In this document: positions 25,349-33,350 of the stretch, in pieces
Layout of the letters: each line of letters starts with the position of its first letter
Position numbering within the stretch: the stretch's first letter is position 1
Assembly: GCA_021769295.1 (NCBI GenBank)
Contig: JAETTD010000001.1
Location: 1-64,000, forward strand
DNA length: 64,000 bases
Direction of reading: 5' to 3'
DNA from: Bacillota bacterium
GTDB lineage: Bacteria > Bacillota > Clostridia > Peptostreptococcales > Anaerovoracaceae
Notes under the pieces: model-generated
What the model was told of the DNA's origin: nothing
Database searches by the model: none
What the model saw: the letters and a program-made list of their open reading frames with translations, nothing else
Position numbers and translations under genes: made by a program

Positions 25349-26062
25349 CTACAATAAATTTTCATCCTCGATTAACCTGTAACCTATGCCAAGTTCGGTA
25401 AATATGTACTCGGGTTCGCCGGGATTTTTTTCTATTTTGCGGCGGATGTTTGCCATATTTACACGCAATATCCTGTTATTGTCATCGGCATAAGGGCCCC
25501 ATACCTGATTTATGAGAGATGAATAGGTTATTACCTTTCCGGAGTTCTGTGCCAGCATGGAAACGATCTTATATTCCACTCTTGTCAGGTGAACCTCATT
25601 TCCGTCTACGAGCACGCGGCGTTTTTCAAAGTCCACCACAAGTCCCTTTGCGGAGTAAGGTCTGTTATTGTTGACATTATCGGACATAATCTTATTGCTG
25701 TGCCTTATGGCGGTTCTGATTCTTGCCAGAAGCTCATCTGTGCCGAAAGGCTTTGTAATATAATCATCAGCTCCCGCATCAAGAGCCGCTACTTTCTCTT
25801 TCTCCTGCACTCTGGCGGAGATTACTATAATAGGCAGGCTTGACCATTGTCTCGTCTGTTTGATTATATCTATTCCGTCCATATCGGGAAGTCCCAGATC
25901 AAGCAGAACCAAATCAGGCAATGTGGATGTAAGTATTGCCAGACCGTCCCTGCCGTTATGTGCAGCCGTCGTCTTATACTCCTGCCCGTTTAAAGTTTTG
26001 GCAATAAAATCGCATATGCTCTTTTCATCTTCGATAATAAGAATTGAAAGTTTTTGTACCAT
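25349..26062 (-). CDS. OmpR-family response regulator, KdpE-like
   Basis: A 237-residue regulator. The receiver domain has acidic pocket EDE (11-13), phospho-acceptor Asp55 in LVLLDLGLPDMDG, and Lys near 105. The C-terminal winged-helix DNA-binding domain includes LTRVEYKIVSMLAQNSGKVI and RVNMANIRRKIE. Sequence style is KdpE. I start at the ATG at 26062 because GGAGG lies 8 nt upstream; the in-frame TTG at 26065 is less likely. It follows the sensor kinase gene directly. There are no kdpFABC genes nearby, so its target is unknown. Confidence 0.87.
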   Translation of the reverse strand: MVQKLSILIIEDEKSICDFIAKTLNGQEYKTTAAHNGRDGLAILTSTLPDLVLLDLGLPDMDGIDIIKQTRQWSSLPIIVISARVQEKEKVAALDAGADDYITKPFGTDELLARIRTAIRHSNKIMSDNVNNNRPYSAKGLVVDFEKRRVLVDGNEVHLTRVEYKIVSMLAQNSGKVITYSSLINQVWGPYADDNNRILRVNMANIRRKIEKNPGEPEYIFTELGIGYRLIEDENLL

Positions 26063-26065
26063 CAA

Positions 26066-27202
26066 CTATTCCTCCGTTTCTTTCGGCAGATAAAAGAAAA
26101 ATTTGCTTCCCTCTCCGTGATTTTTTGCTTTTATGTCCCCACCATGGGCAATAACTATGGTTTTACATATGGAAAGGCCTATTCCCATTCCTTTGTAGCC
26201 GTCAACTTCGCCTTCTTCGTCTCTGCTGTATCCTGCGCCGTCAAATATGGTGTCCAGCCTTTTTTCATCTATGCCCACCCCGTAATCTTTGATGCAGAAC
26301 CAAACCTTGTCGTCATCTTCGAACACTTTAAGCTCTATGGGTTTGACGCTGTGAGCATGAGCATTGGCATTGTTTAAAATATTTATTATGACCTGCTCTA
26401 TAAGGGTTGCATCCATCATTACCATAATCAGATCTTCCGGCGGAAAAACTTTGAGTTCCGCTTCCGGAAATCTCTTTTTAAAACGCACCACCGCCGATGA
26501 AATTACTTCATCAACAGGCTCCAAACTCTTGTTCACTTTGGCGGTTTCATTGTTGATTCTCGTGACCGATAAGAGATTTTCAACCATATTCAAAAGCCAG
26601 TTGGCGTCGCCTTCTATGTTCTCGACGATTTCCCTTTTCTCCTCATCGCTGAGTTTCTCTTCCATTTCTAAATATGATTCACTGTTGCCGATTATTCCTG
26701 TAAGAGGAGTTCTGAGGTCATGAGACACTGCTCTCAGAAGGTTTGCCCTGAGTTTTTCCTTTTGGGCTTCCATAAGTTCTTTTTCCTGATGAGCAAGTAT
26801 ACGTGCCTGCTCCTTCATATCTGTCGTCATGGCAGAAGTAAATACATATATTATGAACATTGCCGCAAAGGTTATGGGATAGCCTTCGAGAGTAAGGTTG
26901 AAATTTCTGTACGGATAAGTAAAGAAAAAATTGACGCTCAGTACGCTGAGCACGGCGAACAAAAATCCCCAAACATACCCGTTGGTATATCTGGCAACCA
27001 CAAAGATTCCCAGTATGTAAAACATGGTTATATTTACATCCGGGTTTGCAACCATTCCTCTGAAAGCAAAGGCTATCATAGTAGTGCCAACAAAGGTCAG
27101 AAAAAATATCAGTCCTTCCTGCAAATGGCCTTTGCGGATTTCTTCCCGGTCATAATCAGCAATCTGCCGGTTTCTTTTCGTCTTTCTTTTCCGAAATTCC
27201 AA
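26066..27202 (-). CDS. KdpD-like sensor histidine kinase lacking the N-terminal Kdp/USP domains
   Basis: A 378-residue kinase. Residues about 30-125 contain four membrane helices of the DUF4118 type found in KdpD (VARYTNGYVWGFLFAVLSVL, NFFFTYPYRNF). Then come a helical linker, the H-box AVSHDLRTPLTGI (His161), N-box INILNNANAHA, DYGVGID and GMGIGLSICK. Full KdpD is about 900 residues with a sensor ATPase-like N-terminus; that part is absent. The start is TTG at 27202 with GGAGG 8 nt upstream. It is co-transcribed with the response regulator. Confidence 0.87.
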   Translation of the reverse strand: MEFRKRKTKRNRQIADYDREEIRKGHLQEGLIFFLTFVGTTMIAFAFRGMVANPDVNITMFYILGIFVVARYTNGYVWGFLFAVLSVLSVNFFFTYPYRNFNLTLEGYPITFAAMFIIYVFTSAMTTDMKEQARILAHQEKELMEAQKEKLRANLLRAVSHDLRTPLTGIIGNSESYLEMEEKLSDEEKREIVENIEGDANWLLNMVENLLSVTRINNETAKVNKSLEPVDEVISSAVVRFKKRFPEAELKVFPPEDLIMVMMDATLIEQVIINILNNANAHAHSVKPIELKVFEDDDKVWFCIKDYGVGIDEKRLDTIFDGAGYSRDEEGEVDGYKGMGIGLSICKTIVIAHGGDIKAKNHGEGSKFFFYLPKETEE

Positions 27203-27308
27203 ATTTCATTCCTCCGATTATATGATATATCTTATTGTCGTTAAAATGGTGTTAAAATATAAACTCATTTTAATAATAAAGAAATTTATTCCTTTTTTCA
27301 AGGTCATT

Positions 27309-27337
27309 TCACACAGAAAGACGCTGTTTCATACAAT
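27309..27337 (+). promoter_or_regulatory. Candidate sigma-E promoter of cotJABC
   Basis: CATACAAT at 27330-27337 matches the sporulation sigma-E -10 consensus (CATACAHT) exactly. The -35 region TCACACA (27309-27315, 14-bp spacer) matches only partly. The predicted start lies about 25 nt before the cotJA ribosome-binding site. In Bacillus subtilis the cotJ operon is under mother-cell sigma-E control, which fits. Confidence 0.6.
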
Positions 27338-27368
27338 AAAATATATTGGCAAAGAAAGGAGTTTTATT

Positions 27369-27650
27369 TTGATTAAAGACCCTTATATAGGTATGCCCAT
27401 AATAATGGGCGGCGATTGGAACAAACCCGGCCAAGGCGACGGAACCTGCGACTGCTGCGACGTATGTGATACGGATACAGGTCAGATGAACGGCACTTTT
27501 GACCAGATGTATCTCGGAAGTCTGCCCCTTGCGATGTGCTATGTTCCTTTCCAGAGATGGAAGACAACTTATCCCGGCGATACGGCTCTTGAGAGAGGCA
27601 CTATCTTTCCGGAACTCGATTTACCTTTTGAAGGAGGGATGAAGAGATGA
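27369..27650 (+). CDS. cotJA: Spore coat-associated protein CotJA
   Basis: A 93-residue protein. The C-terminal part has the CotJA hallmarks LPLAMCYVPFQRWKTTY and GTIFPELDLPFEGGM. The N-terminus has a cysteine-rich CDCCDVCD cluster not expected in a typical CotJA. The frame is open from 27222, but TTG at 27369 is chosen because AAGGAG ends 7 nt upstream. It overlaps cotJB by 4 bp. The role is in the spore coat together with CotJB and CotJC. Confidence 0.85.
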   Translation: MIKDPYIGMPIIMGGDWNKPGQGDGTCDCCDVCDTDTGQMNGTFDQMYLGSLPLAMCYVPFQRWKTTYPGDTALERGTIFPELDLPFEGGMKR

Positions 27651-27895
27651 ATAAAGAACAGCTGATGCGCAAAATTCAGGAAACAGGTTTTGCTCTCTAT
27701 GACCTGACTCTTTTCCTCGATTCTCATCCTACCAACCAAATGGCTCTTGACTATTTCAGAGACGTTCAAAAGCGCCATACGGAACTCGAAGCTGAATATG
27801 AAATGATGTACGGCCCACTGACGGCCTTTGATACTAATACTGAGCAAGGCTGGACCTGGATTCAGGACCCGTGGCCTTGGGAATTGGAGGCATAA
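27647..27895 (+). CDS. cotJB: Spore coat protein CotJB
   Basis: An 82-residue protein matching CotJB: MRKIQETGFALYDLTLFLDSHPTN at the start (read in two halves), a middle helix with YFRDVQKRH, and the C-terminal WTWIQDPWPWE. It overlaps the cotJA stop (ATGA) and is followed after 3 bp by cotJC, so the three are translated together. It acts in spore coat assembly; the biochemical role is not known. Confidence 0.9.
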   Translation: MNKEQLMRKIQETGFALYDLTLFLDSHPTNQMALDYFRDVQKRHTELEAEYEMMYGPLTAFDTNTEQGWTWIQDPWPWELEA

Positions 27896-27898
27896 TAT

Positions 27899-28498
27899 AT
27901 GTGGACTTATGAAAGACGACTGGAATATCCGATTAAGATTAAAAATCCTAACCCCGCAATGGCTAAATTCATCATCAGTCAATACGGCGGTCCTCACGGG
28001 GAATTAGGAGCGTCTCTGCGCTATCTGTCGCAGCGCTGCTCCATGCCTTACCGTGAAGCAGCCGGAATTCTGACTGACATAGGAACGGAAGAACTTGCTC
28101 ATCTGGAAATGATAACAACTATCGTTCATCAGCTTACGAGAAACATGACAATTGAGCAAATTAAAGATGCCGGCATGGAAGCCTACTTTGTTGACCATAC
28201 TGCCGGAGTTTATCCTCAGTTTGCTTCGGGATTTCCGTTCAGCGCAGCAACCTTGGCAGTTACGGGAGATGCAATCGCTGACATTCAGGAAGATATGGCA
28301 GCAGAACAGAAAGCCCGCTTGACTTATGACAACATCCTGCGTATGGTAGATGACCCTGACGTAATCGACCCGATACGCTTCCTTCGTGAGCGTGAAATCG
28401 TACACTACCAGCGTTTCGGTGAGGGACTTCGCATAATACAGGACAACTTGGATAAGAAGAACTTCTACGCATTCAATCCTGAGTTTGATTTAAGGTGA
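27899..28498 (+). CDS. cotJC: Spore coat protein CotJC (manganese catalase-like)
   Basis: A 199-residue protein of the manganese-catalase superfamily. The ferritin-like four-helix bundle shows the metal ligands in GELGASLRYLSQR and GTEELAHLEM (Glu and His) and REREIVHYQRFGE (second E..H set). It starts MWTYERRLEYPIKI as typical CotJC does. It may protect the spore coat from peroxide. It is the last gene of cotJABC and is followed by a stem-loop terminator. Confidence 0.92.
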   Translation: MWTYERRLEYPIKIKNPNPAMAKFIISQYGGPHGELGASLRYLSQRCSMPYREAAGILTDIGTEELAHLEMITTIVHQLTRNMTIEQIKDAGMEAYFVDHTAGVYPQFASGFPFSAATLAVTGDAIADIQEDMAAEQKARLTYDNILRMVDDPDVIDPIRFLREREIVHYQRFGEGLRIIQDNLDKKNFYAFNPEFDLR

Positions 28499-28507
28499 TA
28501 TAAAAAC

Positions 28508-28553
28508 AAAACAGCAGTTTTTTGATGAAGCTCTATCAAAAAGCTGCTGTTTT
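28508..28553 (+). terminator. Terminator after cotJC
   Basis: A long imperfect stem (AAACAGCAG..TTTTTTGAT pairing with ATCAAAAAGCTGCTGTTT) with a short loop lies 10 bp beyond the cotJC stop and is followed by TTTTC. It may also serve the convergent flavin reductase gene. Confidence 0.75.
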
Positions 28554-28560
28554 CTGTCGC

Positions 28561-29121
28561 TTATTTTATCTTTGCGCCGTCTTCAAAGGCGTTGCCGACC
28601 TTTTCTCCGATTACGAGATAATCGTTGTTTACAGGGTCAAAGGTGATAGGCTTTAACTTGGCAGGGTCGATATTTCCGTTCTCATCAAGAACTTTTTCGT
28701 CTGCACATACGTTTACTATTTCGCCAACCATGCGGCAGCTTTCGGCATCATAGCTTACAAGCTTGCATTCGAGAGCCATGGCAAGTTCATCGATGAGAGG
28801 AGCGTCCACAAATTCGCTTTTTGTCGTATGGAATCCGACTTTTTCCAATTTGTCAGGAACGTCGTTGGCTGAAACTATGCCTACATAATCGCATTCTGCC
28901 ACATGGTCCGCATCAGCCATGCTTACGGTAAATGCACCTCTTGCAAGGATATTTTTAACGGTTTTATGACCTGCGCTGAGGCACATGGAAATTTCCGCAG
29001 CTTCGCTGATTCCTCCCCATGCCGCATTCATTGCGTCCGGAGCACCGTTTTCATCGTAAGAAGCTATGATAAATACGGGCTGCGGATAAGTCAAAGGTTT
29101 TGCACCGAAATTTTTTCTCAT
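28561..29121 (-). CDS. Flavin reductase family protein (flavoredoxin-like)
   Basis: A 186-residue FMN-binding split-barrel protein. It begins MRKNFGAKPLTYPQPVFI and has NAAWGGISEAAEISMCLS and TVKNILARGAFTVSM, as in flavoredoxins and flavin reductases. It most likely binds FMN and passes electrons between small carriers. A good site (AAGGAGG) precedes the ATG. It stands alone, convergent with cotJ and divergent from the pan operon. Confidence 0.85.
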   Translation of the reverse strand: MRKNFGAKPLTYPQPVFIIASYDENGAPDAMNAAWGGISEAAEISMCLSAGHKTVKNILARGAFTVSMADADHVAECDYVGIVSANDVPDKLEKVGFHTTKSEFVDAPLIDELAMALECKLVSYDAESCRMVGEIVNVCADEKVLDENGNIDPAKLKPITFDPVNNDYLVIGEKVGNAFEDGAKIK

Positions 29122-29215
29122 GGTAGATACCTCCTTAATATGATAAAAACATTATACTTCCGCATGGATAATTTTTCAATTTCATAAATAAAAAACTTTT
29201 TGACAATCTTTTCAC

Positions 29216-29373
29216 TTTACAAATCGACAATATTATTGTATATTGTTCACGGATGGTATTCTGATGAAACCGTACCGTGCTTAATATTTTATTCATACCG
29301 GTCTCTTGTGAGGCGGAACTTGAAGCGCAAGCGAATTGCGATTGAGATTTTAGTATAGTTATGAGAAGGTGGT
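29216..29373 (+). promoter_or_regulatory. Promoter and about 120-nt leader of the pan operon
   Basis: TTTACA (29216-29221), a 17-bp spacer and TATATT (29239-29244) form a good sigma-A promoter, placing the start near 29251 and leaving about 120 nt of leader. The first part folds into a stem based on CACGG/CCGTG and GGT/ACC (about 29248-29279). I recognise no known riboswitch in it. The leader length leaves room for regulation, but none can be shown from sequence. Confidence 0.55.
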
Positions 29374-30246
29374 ATGATGAACGAAAAGAATTTAACTATA
29401 GGATTTATAGGCGCGGGCAGAGTCGGGTGCACTCTTGGCCGCTATTTTTTTGAAAAAGGCCTGAAAATATCGGGATTTTTCAGCAAAACTTATGAGCATG
29501 CCGAAGAAGCGGCAGCTTTTACAAAAAGTAAATCTTATAAAACAATCAAAGAACTTTCAGATGAGAGTCAGGTAATATTTATAACCGTTCCCGACTCGGA
29601 AATTTACAACGTTTTCTTAAATCTGAAGAATTACGAATTGAAGAATAAAATATTATGTCACTGCAGCGGTTCACTGTCGGCGCAGATTTTTAAAGGCATA
29701 CAGGCGGCCGGTGCCTGCGGCTATTCCGTACACCCGGTGTTTGCAGTCAATGATAAAAAGCTTTCGTATAAAGAAATTTCACGCGCTTTTTTTACCGTTG
29801 AAGGAGACAATGAGAAAATGTCTGAAGTCTGCAAAATATTGGACGCTGTAGGGAACCCGTATCAGATTATAGATGCTGAAAACAAGCATAAATATCACGG
29901 TGCGCTGGTCATGTCCAGCAATCTTGTAATCGGCCTGTACCATATGGCTTCAAGACTGCTTGAAGAATGCGGATTTTCCGAAACCGTATCCGGAGAAGTT
30001 CTTGCCCCGTTGTTTTTAAACAACGCAGAGAATCTTTGCAAGTACGGTTGTTCCGGTGCTTTGACGGGCCCCGTGGACAGAAACGATACGGGAACCGTAA
30101 GGGACCACATGGGCGTGATTAAAGACGACCCCAATATAACAGCGGCTTACAGAGCCCTTTCAAATGAACTTATAGAAATTGCATCGAAAAAATACCCTGA
30201 CAGGGATTATACACAATTAAGAAAAGTTATAAATGAGGAGAACTAA
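29374..30246 (+). CDS. panG: Rossmann-fold/DUF2520 protein, probable ketopantoate reductase PanG
   Basis: A 290-residue protein. Residues 1-125 are an NAD(P)-binding Rossmann domain ([17 protein letters not shown]). Residues about 150-285 are the DUF2520 helical domain ([37 protein letters not shown]). PanG-type enzymes described in Francisella, with homologues reported in Enterococcus and Clostridioides, replace PanE and reduce ketopantoate to pantoate. Here it sits directly before panB, panC and panD and supplies the missing second step; no panE is in the window. GAAGGTGG lies 1-4 nt before the first of two adjacent ATGs, so 29377 is an equally good start. Confidence 0.85.
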   Translation: MMNEKNLTIGFIGAGRVGCTLGRYFFEKGLKISGFFSKTYEHAEEAAAFTKSKSYKTIKELSDESQVIFITVPDSEIYNVFLNLKNYELKNKILCHCSGSLSAQIFKGIQAAGACGYSVHPVFAVNDKKLSYKEISRAFFTVEGDNEKMSEVCKILDAVGNPYQIIDAENKHKYHGALVMSSNLVIGLYHMASRLLEECGFSETVSGEVLAPLFLNNAENLCKYGCSGALTGPVDRNDTGTVRDHMGVIKDDPNITAAYRALSNELIEIASKKYPDRDYTQLRKVINEEN

Positions 30247-30247
30247 A

Positions 30248-31075
30248 ATGAAGAATACAGTTTTAACATTCGCTAAAGCAAAACAGGAAGGCACTAAGAT
30301 TTCTATGCTCACTGCATATGACTATTCAACGGCAAAGCTCATGGACGAAGCGGGAATCAATTCGATTCTTGTAGGAGATTCCGTAGGAAACGTAATGCTG
30401 GGATATGAAGACACCACTCCGGTAACCATGGATGAGATGATTCACCATGTGAAAGCTGTCAGCAGAGGCGCAAAGAACGCATTGGTAATCGGGGACATGC
30501 CTTTCATGTCATATCATACATCCATAGCTGACGCCGTCGCCAACGCAGGCCGATTTATAAAAGAAGGCCGTGCCAATGCTGTTAAACTTGAGGGCGGCGC
30601 AAGCGTTTGTCCGCAGATAAGAGCCATAGTTGACGCAGGAATACCGGTTTGTGCACATATCGGTCTTACACCGCAGTCAATCAACGCTTTTGGAGGACAT
30701 CGTGTACAGGGAAAAACAGAAGAAGCAGCAAAAAAAATCATCGAAGACGCTCTGGCAGTTCAAGAAGCGGGAGCCTTTGCGGTCGTAATGGAAGCCATAC
30801 CTGAAAAGCTTGCAACGCTGATTACGCAAAAGCTCGATATAGTGACAATAGGCATCGGCGCAGGCAACGGATGTGACGGTCAGGTTCTGGTTTATCAGGA
30901 CATGCTCGGAATGTTTTCCGACTTTACGCCTAAGTTTGTAAAGAGATACGCAAATATAGGAGAGATAATGACAGAAGCCTTCAAACAATACGATGCGGAA
31001 GTTAAGGATACATCCTTCCCGGCTAAAGAGCACACATATAAAATTGACGATGAAGTTATAGAAAAATTATACTAA
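30248..31075 (+). CDS. panB: 3-methyl-2-oxobutanoate hydroxymethyltransferase PanB
   Basis: A 275-residue enzyme, first step of pantothenate synthesis (ketoisovalerate plus methylene-THF to ketopantoate). Family segments include [32 protein letters not shown] with metal-ligand Asp, [26 protein letters not shown] and [18 protein letters not shown] start at ATG 30248 because GAGGAG (30235-30240) fits it; an in-frame ATG at 30233 lies inside panG. It follows panG without a gap. Confidence 0.95.
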   Translation: MKNTVLTFAKAKQEGTKISMLTAYDYSTAKLMDEAGINSILVGDSVGNVMLGYEDTTPVTMDEMIHHVKAVSRGAKNALVIGDMPFMSYHTSIADAVANAGRFIKEGRANAVKLEGGASVCPQIRAIVDAGIPVCAHIGLTPQSINAFGGHRVQGKTEEAAKKIIEDALAVQEAGAFAVVMEAIPEKLATLITQKLDIVTIGIGAGNGCDGQVLVYQDMLGMFSDFTPKFVKRYANIGEIMTEAFKQYDAEVKDTSFPAKEHTYKIDDEVIEKLY

Positions 31076-31094
31076 TCAGAGAGGTTAAAGGATT

Positions 31095-31946
31095 ATGATT
31101 AAGGTTGTACATACAATAGACGAAGTGCGCAAGCAGGTTAAAGAGTGGAGACAGGAAGGCGCTTCCGTAGGTCTTGTTCCTACCATGGGTTATCTCCACG
31201 AAGGACATCAGAGCCTCATCAAAAGATCCGTTGAGGATAACGATAAAACTGTTGTAAGCGTATTTGTAAATCCTATGCAGTTCGGACCTGCCGAAGATTT
31301 GGACAGCTATCCGAGAGATTTAAACGCAGATACAAAACTTTGCGAAGCTACCGGAGCTGATTTAATTTTTAACCCTGAGCCCGAGGAAATGTATAAAGAA
31401 GGTTTCTGCTCTTTCGTTGATATGAACGGTCCTACTGCGGAACTTTGCGGAAAAAGCAGACCTATCCATTTCAGGGGTGTATGCACTGTCGTGAGCAAAC
31501 TTTTTAATATCGTTACTCCTGACAGAGCTTATTTTGGACAAAAAGACGCACAGCAGCTTTCTGTAATTAAGAGAATGGTTACGGATTTGAATGTACCGGT
31601 TGAAATAGTCGGCTGCCCTATAGTTCGTGAAAATGACGGCTTAGCCAAGAGCTCCAGAAACACCTACTTGAATGAAGAAGAAAGAAAGGCAGCTCTCATA
31701 CTGAGCAAGACGATTTTCATGGCTCAAAAGCTTGTTGAAGAGGGTATGAAGGATGCCAACGAGTTAATCAGCGTTATGAAAAAGAACATCGAGTCTGAGC
31801 CTCTCGCAAAGATTGATTATGTTCAGGTAGTAGATTTTGACAGCATCACGGTAAAGGACACCATAGGAGCCAATACGCTCATCGCTATGGCAGTCTATAT
31901 AGGAAAAACAAGGTTGATTGATAACTTTATAGTTTCAGGTAATTAA
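31095..31946 (+). CDS. panC: Pantothenate synthetase PanC
   Basis: A 283-residue ligase joining pantoate and beta-alanine with ATP. Motifs: [15 protein letters not shown] (HIGH-like), [31 protein letters not shown] and the KMSKS-like [10 protein letters not shown]. Normal family length. It is the third gene of panG-panB-panC-panD, 19 bp after panB, with its own weak site (GAGAGG). Confidence 0.95.
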   Translation: MIKVVHTIDEVRKQVKEWRQEGASVGLVPTMGYLHEGHQSLIKRSVEDNDKTVVSVFVNPMQFGPAEDLDSYPRDLNADTKLCEATGADLIFNPEPEEMYKEGFCSFVDMNGPTAELCGKSRPIHFRGVCTVVSKLFNIVTPDRAYFGQKDAQQLSVIKRMVTDLNVPVEIVGCPIVRENDGLAKSSRNTYLNEEERKAALILSKTIFMAQKLVEEGMKDANELISVMKKNIESEPLAKIDYVQVVDFDSITVKDTIGANTLIAMAVYIGKTRLIDNFIVSGN

Positions 31947-31957
31947 GGAGGATTGCC

Positions 31958-32347
31958 ATGTTTGTAAATATGTTAAAAGGAAAGATCCACCGTGCTACTG
32001 TGGTTCAGGCAGAACTTGATTATGTGGGCAGCATAACCGTAGATATTGCACTTTTGGAAGCGGCAGGTATCAACGAATATGAGCTGGTGCAAATCGTAGA
32101 TATAAACAACGGAAACCGTTTCGAAACATATACCATTGCAGGAGAGAGAGGAAGCGGGCTCATATGCCTTAACGGTGCTGCTGCAAGACAGGTTCAGGTC
32201 AATGATAAAATCATCATCATGTCCTACGCAATGATGACCCAGGAAGAGGTTAAAACCCATTCGCCGAGGGTGGTCTTTGTGGATGACAAGAACGATATAG
32301 TCAGAGTGACCAACTACGAAAAACACGGGCTTCTTAAGGACATGTAA
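31958..32347 (+). CDS. panD: Aspartate 1-decarboxylase proenzyme PanD
   Basis: A 129-residue proenzyme that makes beta-alanine from aspartate. It should self-cleave at Gly24-Ser25 in DYVGSITVD to form the pyruvoyl cofactor. [21 protein letters not shown] is the conserved core (read in two halves). Last gene of the operon, with AAGGAGG before the ATG. Downstream there is no strong T-tailed terminator; repeat array 3 begins about 25 bp after the stop. Confidence 0.95.
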   Translation: MFVNMLKGKIHRATVVQAELDYVGSITVDIALLEAAGINEYELVQIVDINNGNRFETYTIAGERGSGLICLNGAAARQVQVNDKIIIMSYAMMTQEEVKTHSPRVVFVDDKNDIVRVTNYEKHGLLKDM

Positions 32348-32370
32348 AACTTAAAATATATTAAAAATCA

Positions 32371-32740
32371 GGCTGTCGCACAGCCGACTGAAAAGTCGGC
32401 CGAAATGGCATCGCCGCAACCGTCTGAATTGTAAAATGCCGCAAATGGAAGGAAATCTCCATTCTGCGGCATTTTTGCTGCCTTATTTCTCTCCAAAATG
32501 CCGGAAACTAAGAAAAATTTCAAATTTACGGCAGTTTTACCCTTCCTGCGACATGTAAAATGCCGTATTTAAAAGAAATTGCGAACTTTACGGCAATTTG
32601 AGCCCTATCACCGCGGTCAAAATGCCGAAATTCAAAGAAAATTTAAGGTTTACGGCAGTCTCGCCGCTCACTGACCAGCTAATCACCGCCAGCCGGCTCG
32701 CAGCTTGCATCATCGACAACTTCGCACCGCCGACTTTTTA
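32371..32740. repeat. Palindrome array 3 (four units, 62-bp period)
   Basis: Units at 32437-32471, 32499-32533, 32561-32595 and 32623-32657, each 35 bp with TGCCG/CGGCA ends at exact 62-bp steps. About 90% identical to array 2 unit by unit. Unit 1 differs inside its arms but stays paired: with one bulged base it makes a 13-bp stem. Outer ends carry AAAAGTCGGC (32391-32400) and its inverse GCCGACTTTT (32729-32738). A short hairpin GCCGACT-GAAA-AGTCGGC (32383-32400) lies at the left edge, which starts GGCTGTCGCAC as in inverted array 1. It lies between panD and convergent genes. Confidence 0.9.
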
Positions 32741-32766
32741 ATATATATGAAGGTTCTGCCATGTGT

Positions 32767-32856
32767 TCAATACATCGCATCTGCTATATAAACCAGCGGC
32801 GCACAGATAATGAGTATGGTTATAAATTGTAATATACCGTTTCTGAACTTCTTCAT
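32767..32856 (-). CDS. Small hydrophobic peptide, 29 residues
   Basis: An ORF encoding 29 residues that starts MKKFRNGILQ and continues FITILIICAPLVYIADAMY: a basic N-terminus then one membrane helix. A good site (AAGGAAGGG) ends about 8 nt before the ATG. It is too short for most gene finders. Its shape resembles single-helix membrane peptides, including small toxins, but nothing in the sequence proves a function. It lies between array 3 and the azlD terminator. Confidence 0.45.
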   Translation of the reverse strand: MKKFRNGILQFITILIICAPLVYIADAMY

Positions 32857-32985
32857 TTTGTTTCCCTTCCTTTCAAGAATTTTTGTTCAATATGTATTTC
32901 CCTTTTGCATAAACTATTTTATCACGGCAAGTGTCCTATATTCAGGACTTTAGTCGGGAAAGAAGTTGAAATTTATTCAGCACAT

Positions 32986-33018
32986 AAAAATACCCTAAAA
33001 CTAATGGTTTTAGGGTAT
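32986..33018 (-). terminator. Terminator of the azlCD operon
   Basis: A 12-bp perfect stem (ATACCCTAAAAC/GTTTTAGGGTAT, 32990-33018) with a 5-nt loop is followed by TTTTTA on the minus strand, 6 bp past the azlD stop. Confidence 0.88.
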
Positions 33019-33023
33019 GTATT

Positions 33024-33350
33024 TTAAAACACCAACTGCACAAGAATCATATAGCATATCGTCCCGCCGATTATGCTTATCAAAGTATTTCGCTTGAATA
33101 CATGAAGTATGATTACTAAGCCGCAGGATATAAGCTCTGGCAGTCCGTAAGGAGCACCAGTCAAAGATATTCCTTTTAAGCAATAAACAACCAGCATCGC
33201 CATGATAGCGTACGGCAGCACTTTGCCCAGATATGTAATAAACTCCGGCGTTTCCTTTTCCCCTCCGAATATGAGGAAGGGCAAAAATCTCAGCAACATC
33301 GTAACTAAAGCTATTACCGCTATCATCAGCGCCATAGAAAAATCACTCAT
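33024..33350 (-). CDS. azlD: Branched-chain amino acid exporter small subunit AzlD
   Basis: A 108-residue membrane protein with about four predicted helices. It has the AzlD pattern MLLRFLPFLIFGG near the start and VLPYAIMAMLVVYCLKG in the middle. With AzlC it forms a two-part exporter for branched-chain amino acids or analogues. It overlaps azlC by 8 bp. Confidence 0.88.
   Translation of the reverse strand: MSDFSMALMIAVIALVTMLLRFLPFLIFGGEKETPEFITYLGKVLPYAIMAMLVVYCLKGISLTGAPYGLPELISCGLVIILHVFKRNTLISIIGGTICYMILVQLVF

Noticed and set aside
32383..32400. GCCGACT-GAAA-AGTCGGC hairpin as the terminator of panD
   Set aside because: Stem is good but no T run follows on the plus strand; it looks more like the edge of repeat array 3.
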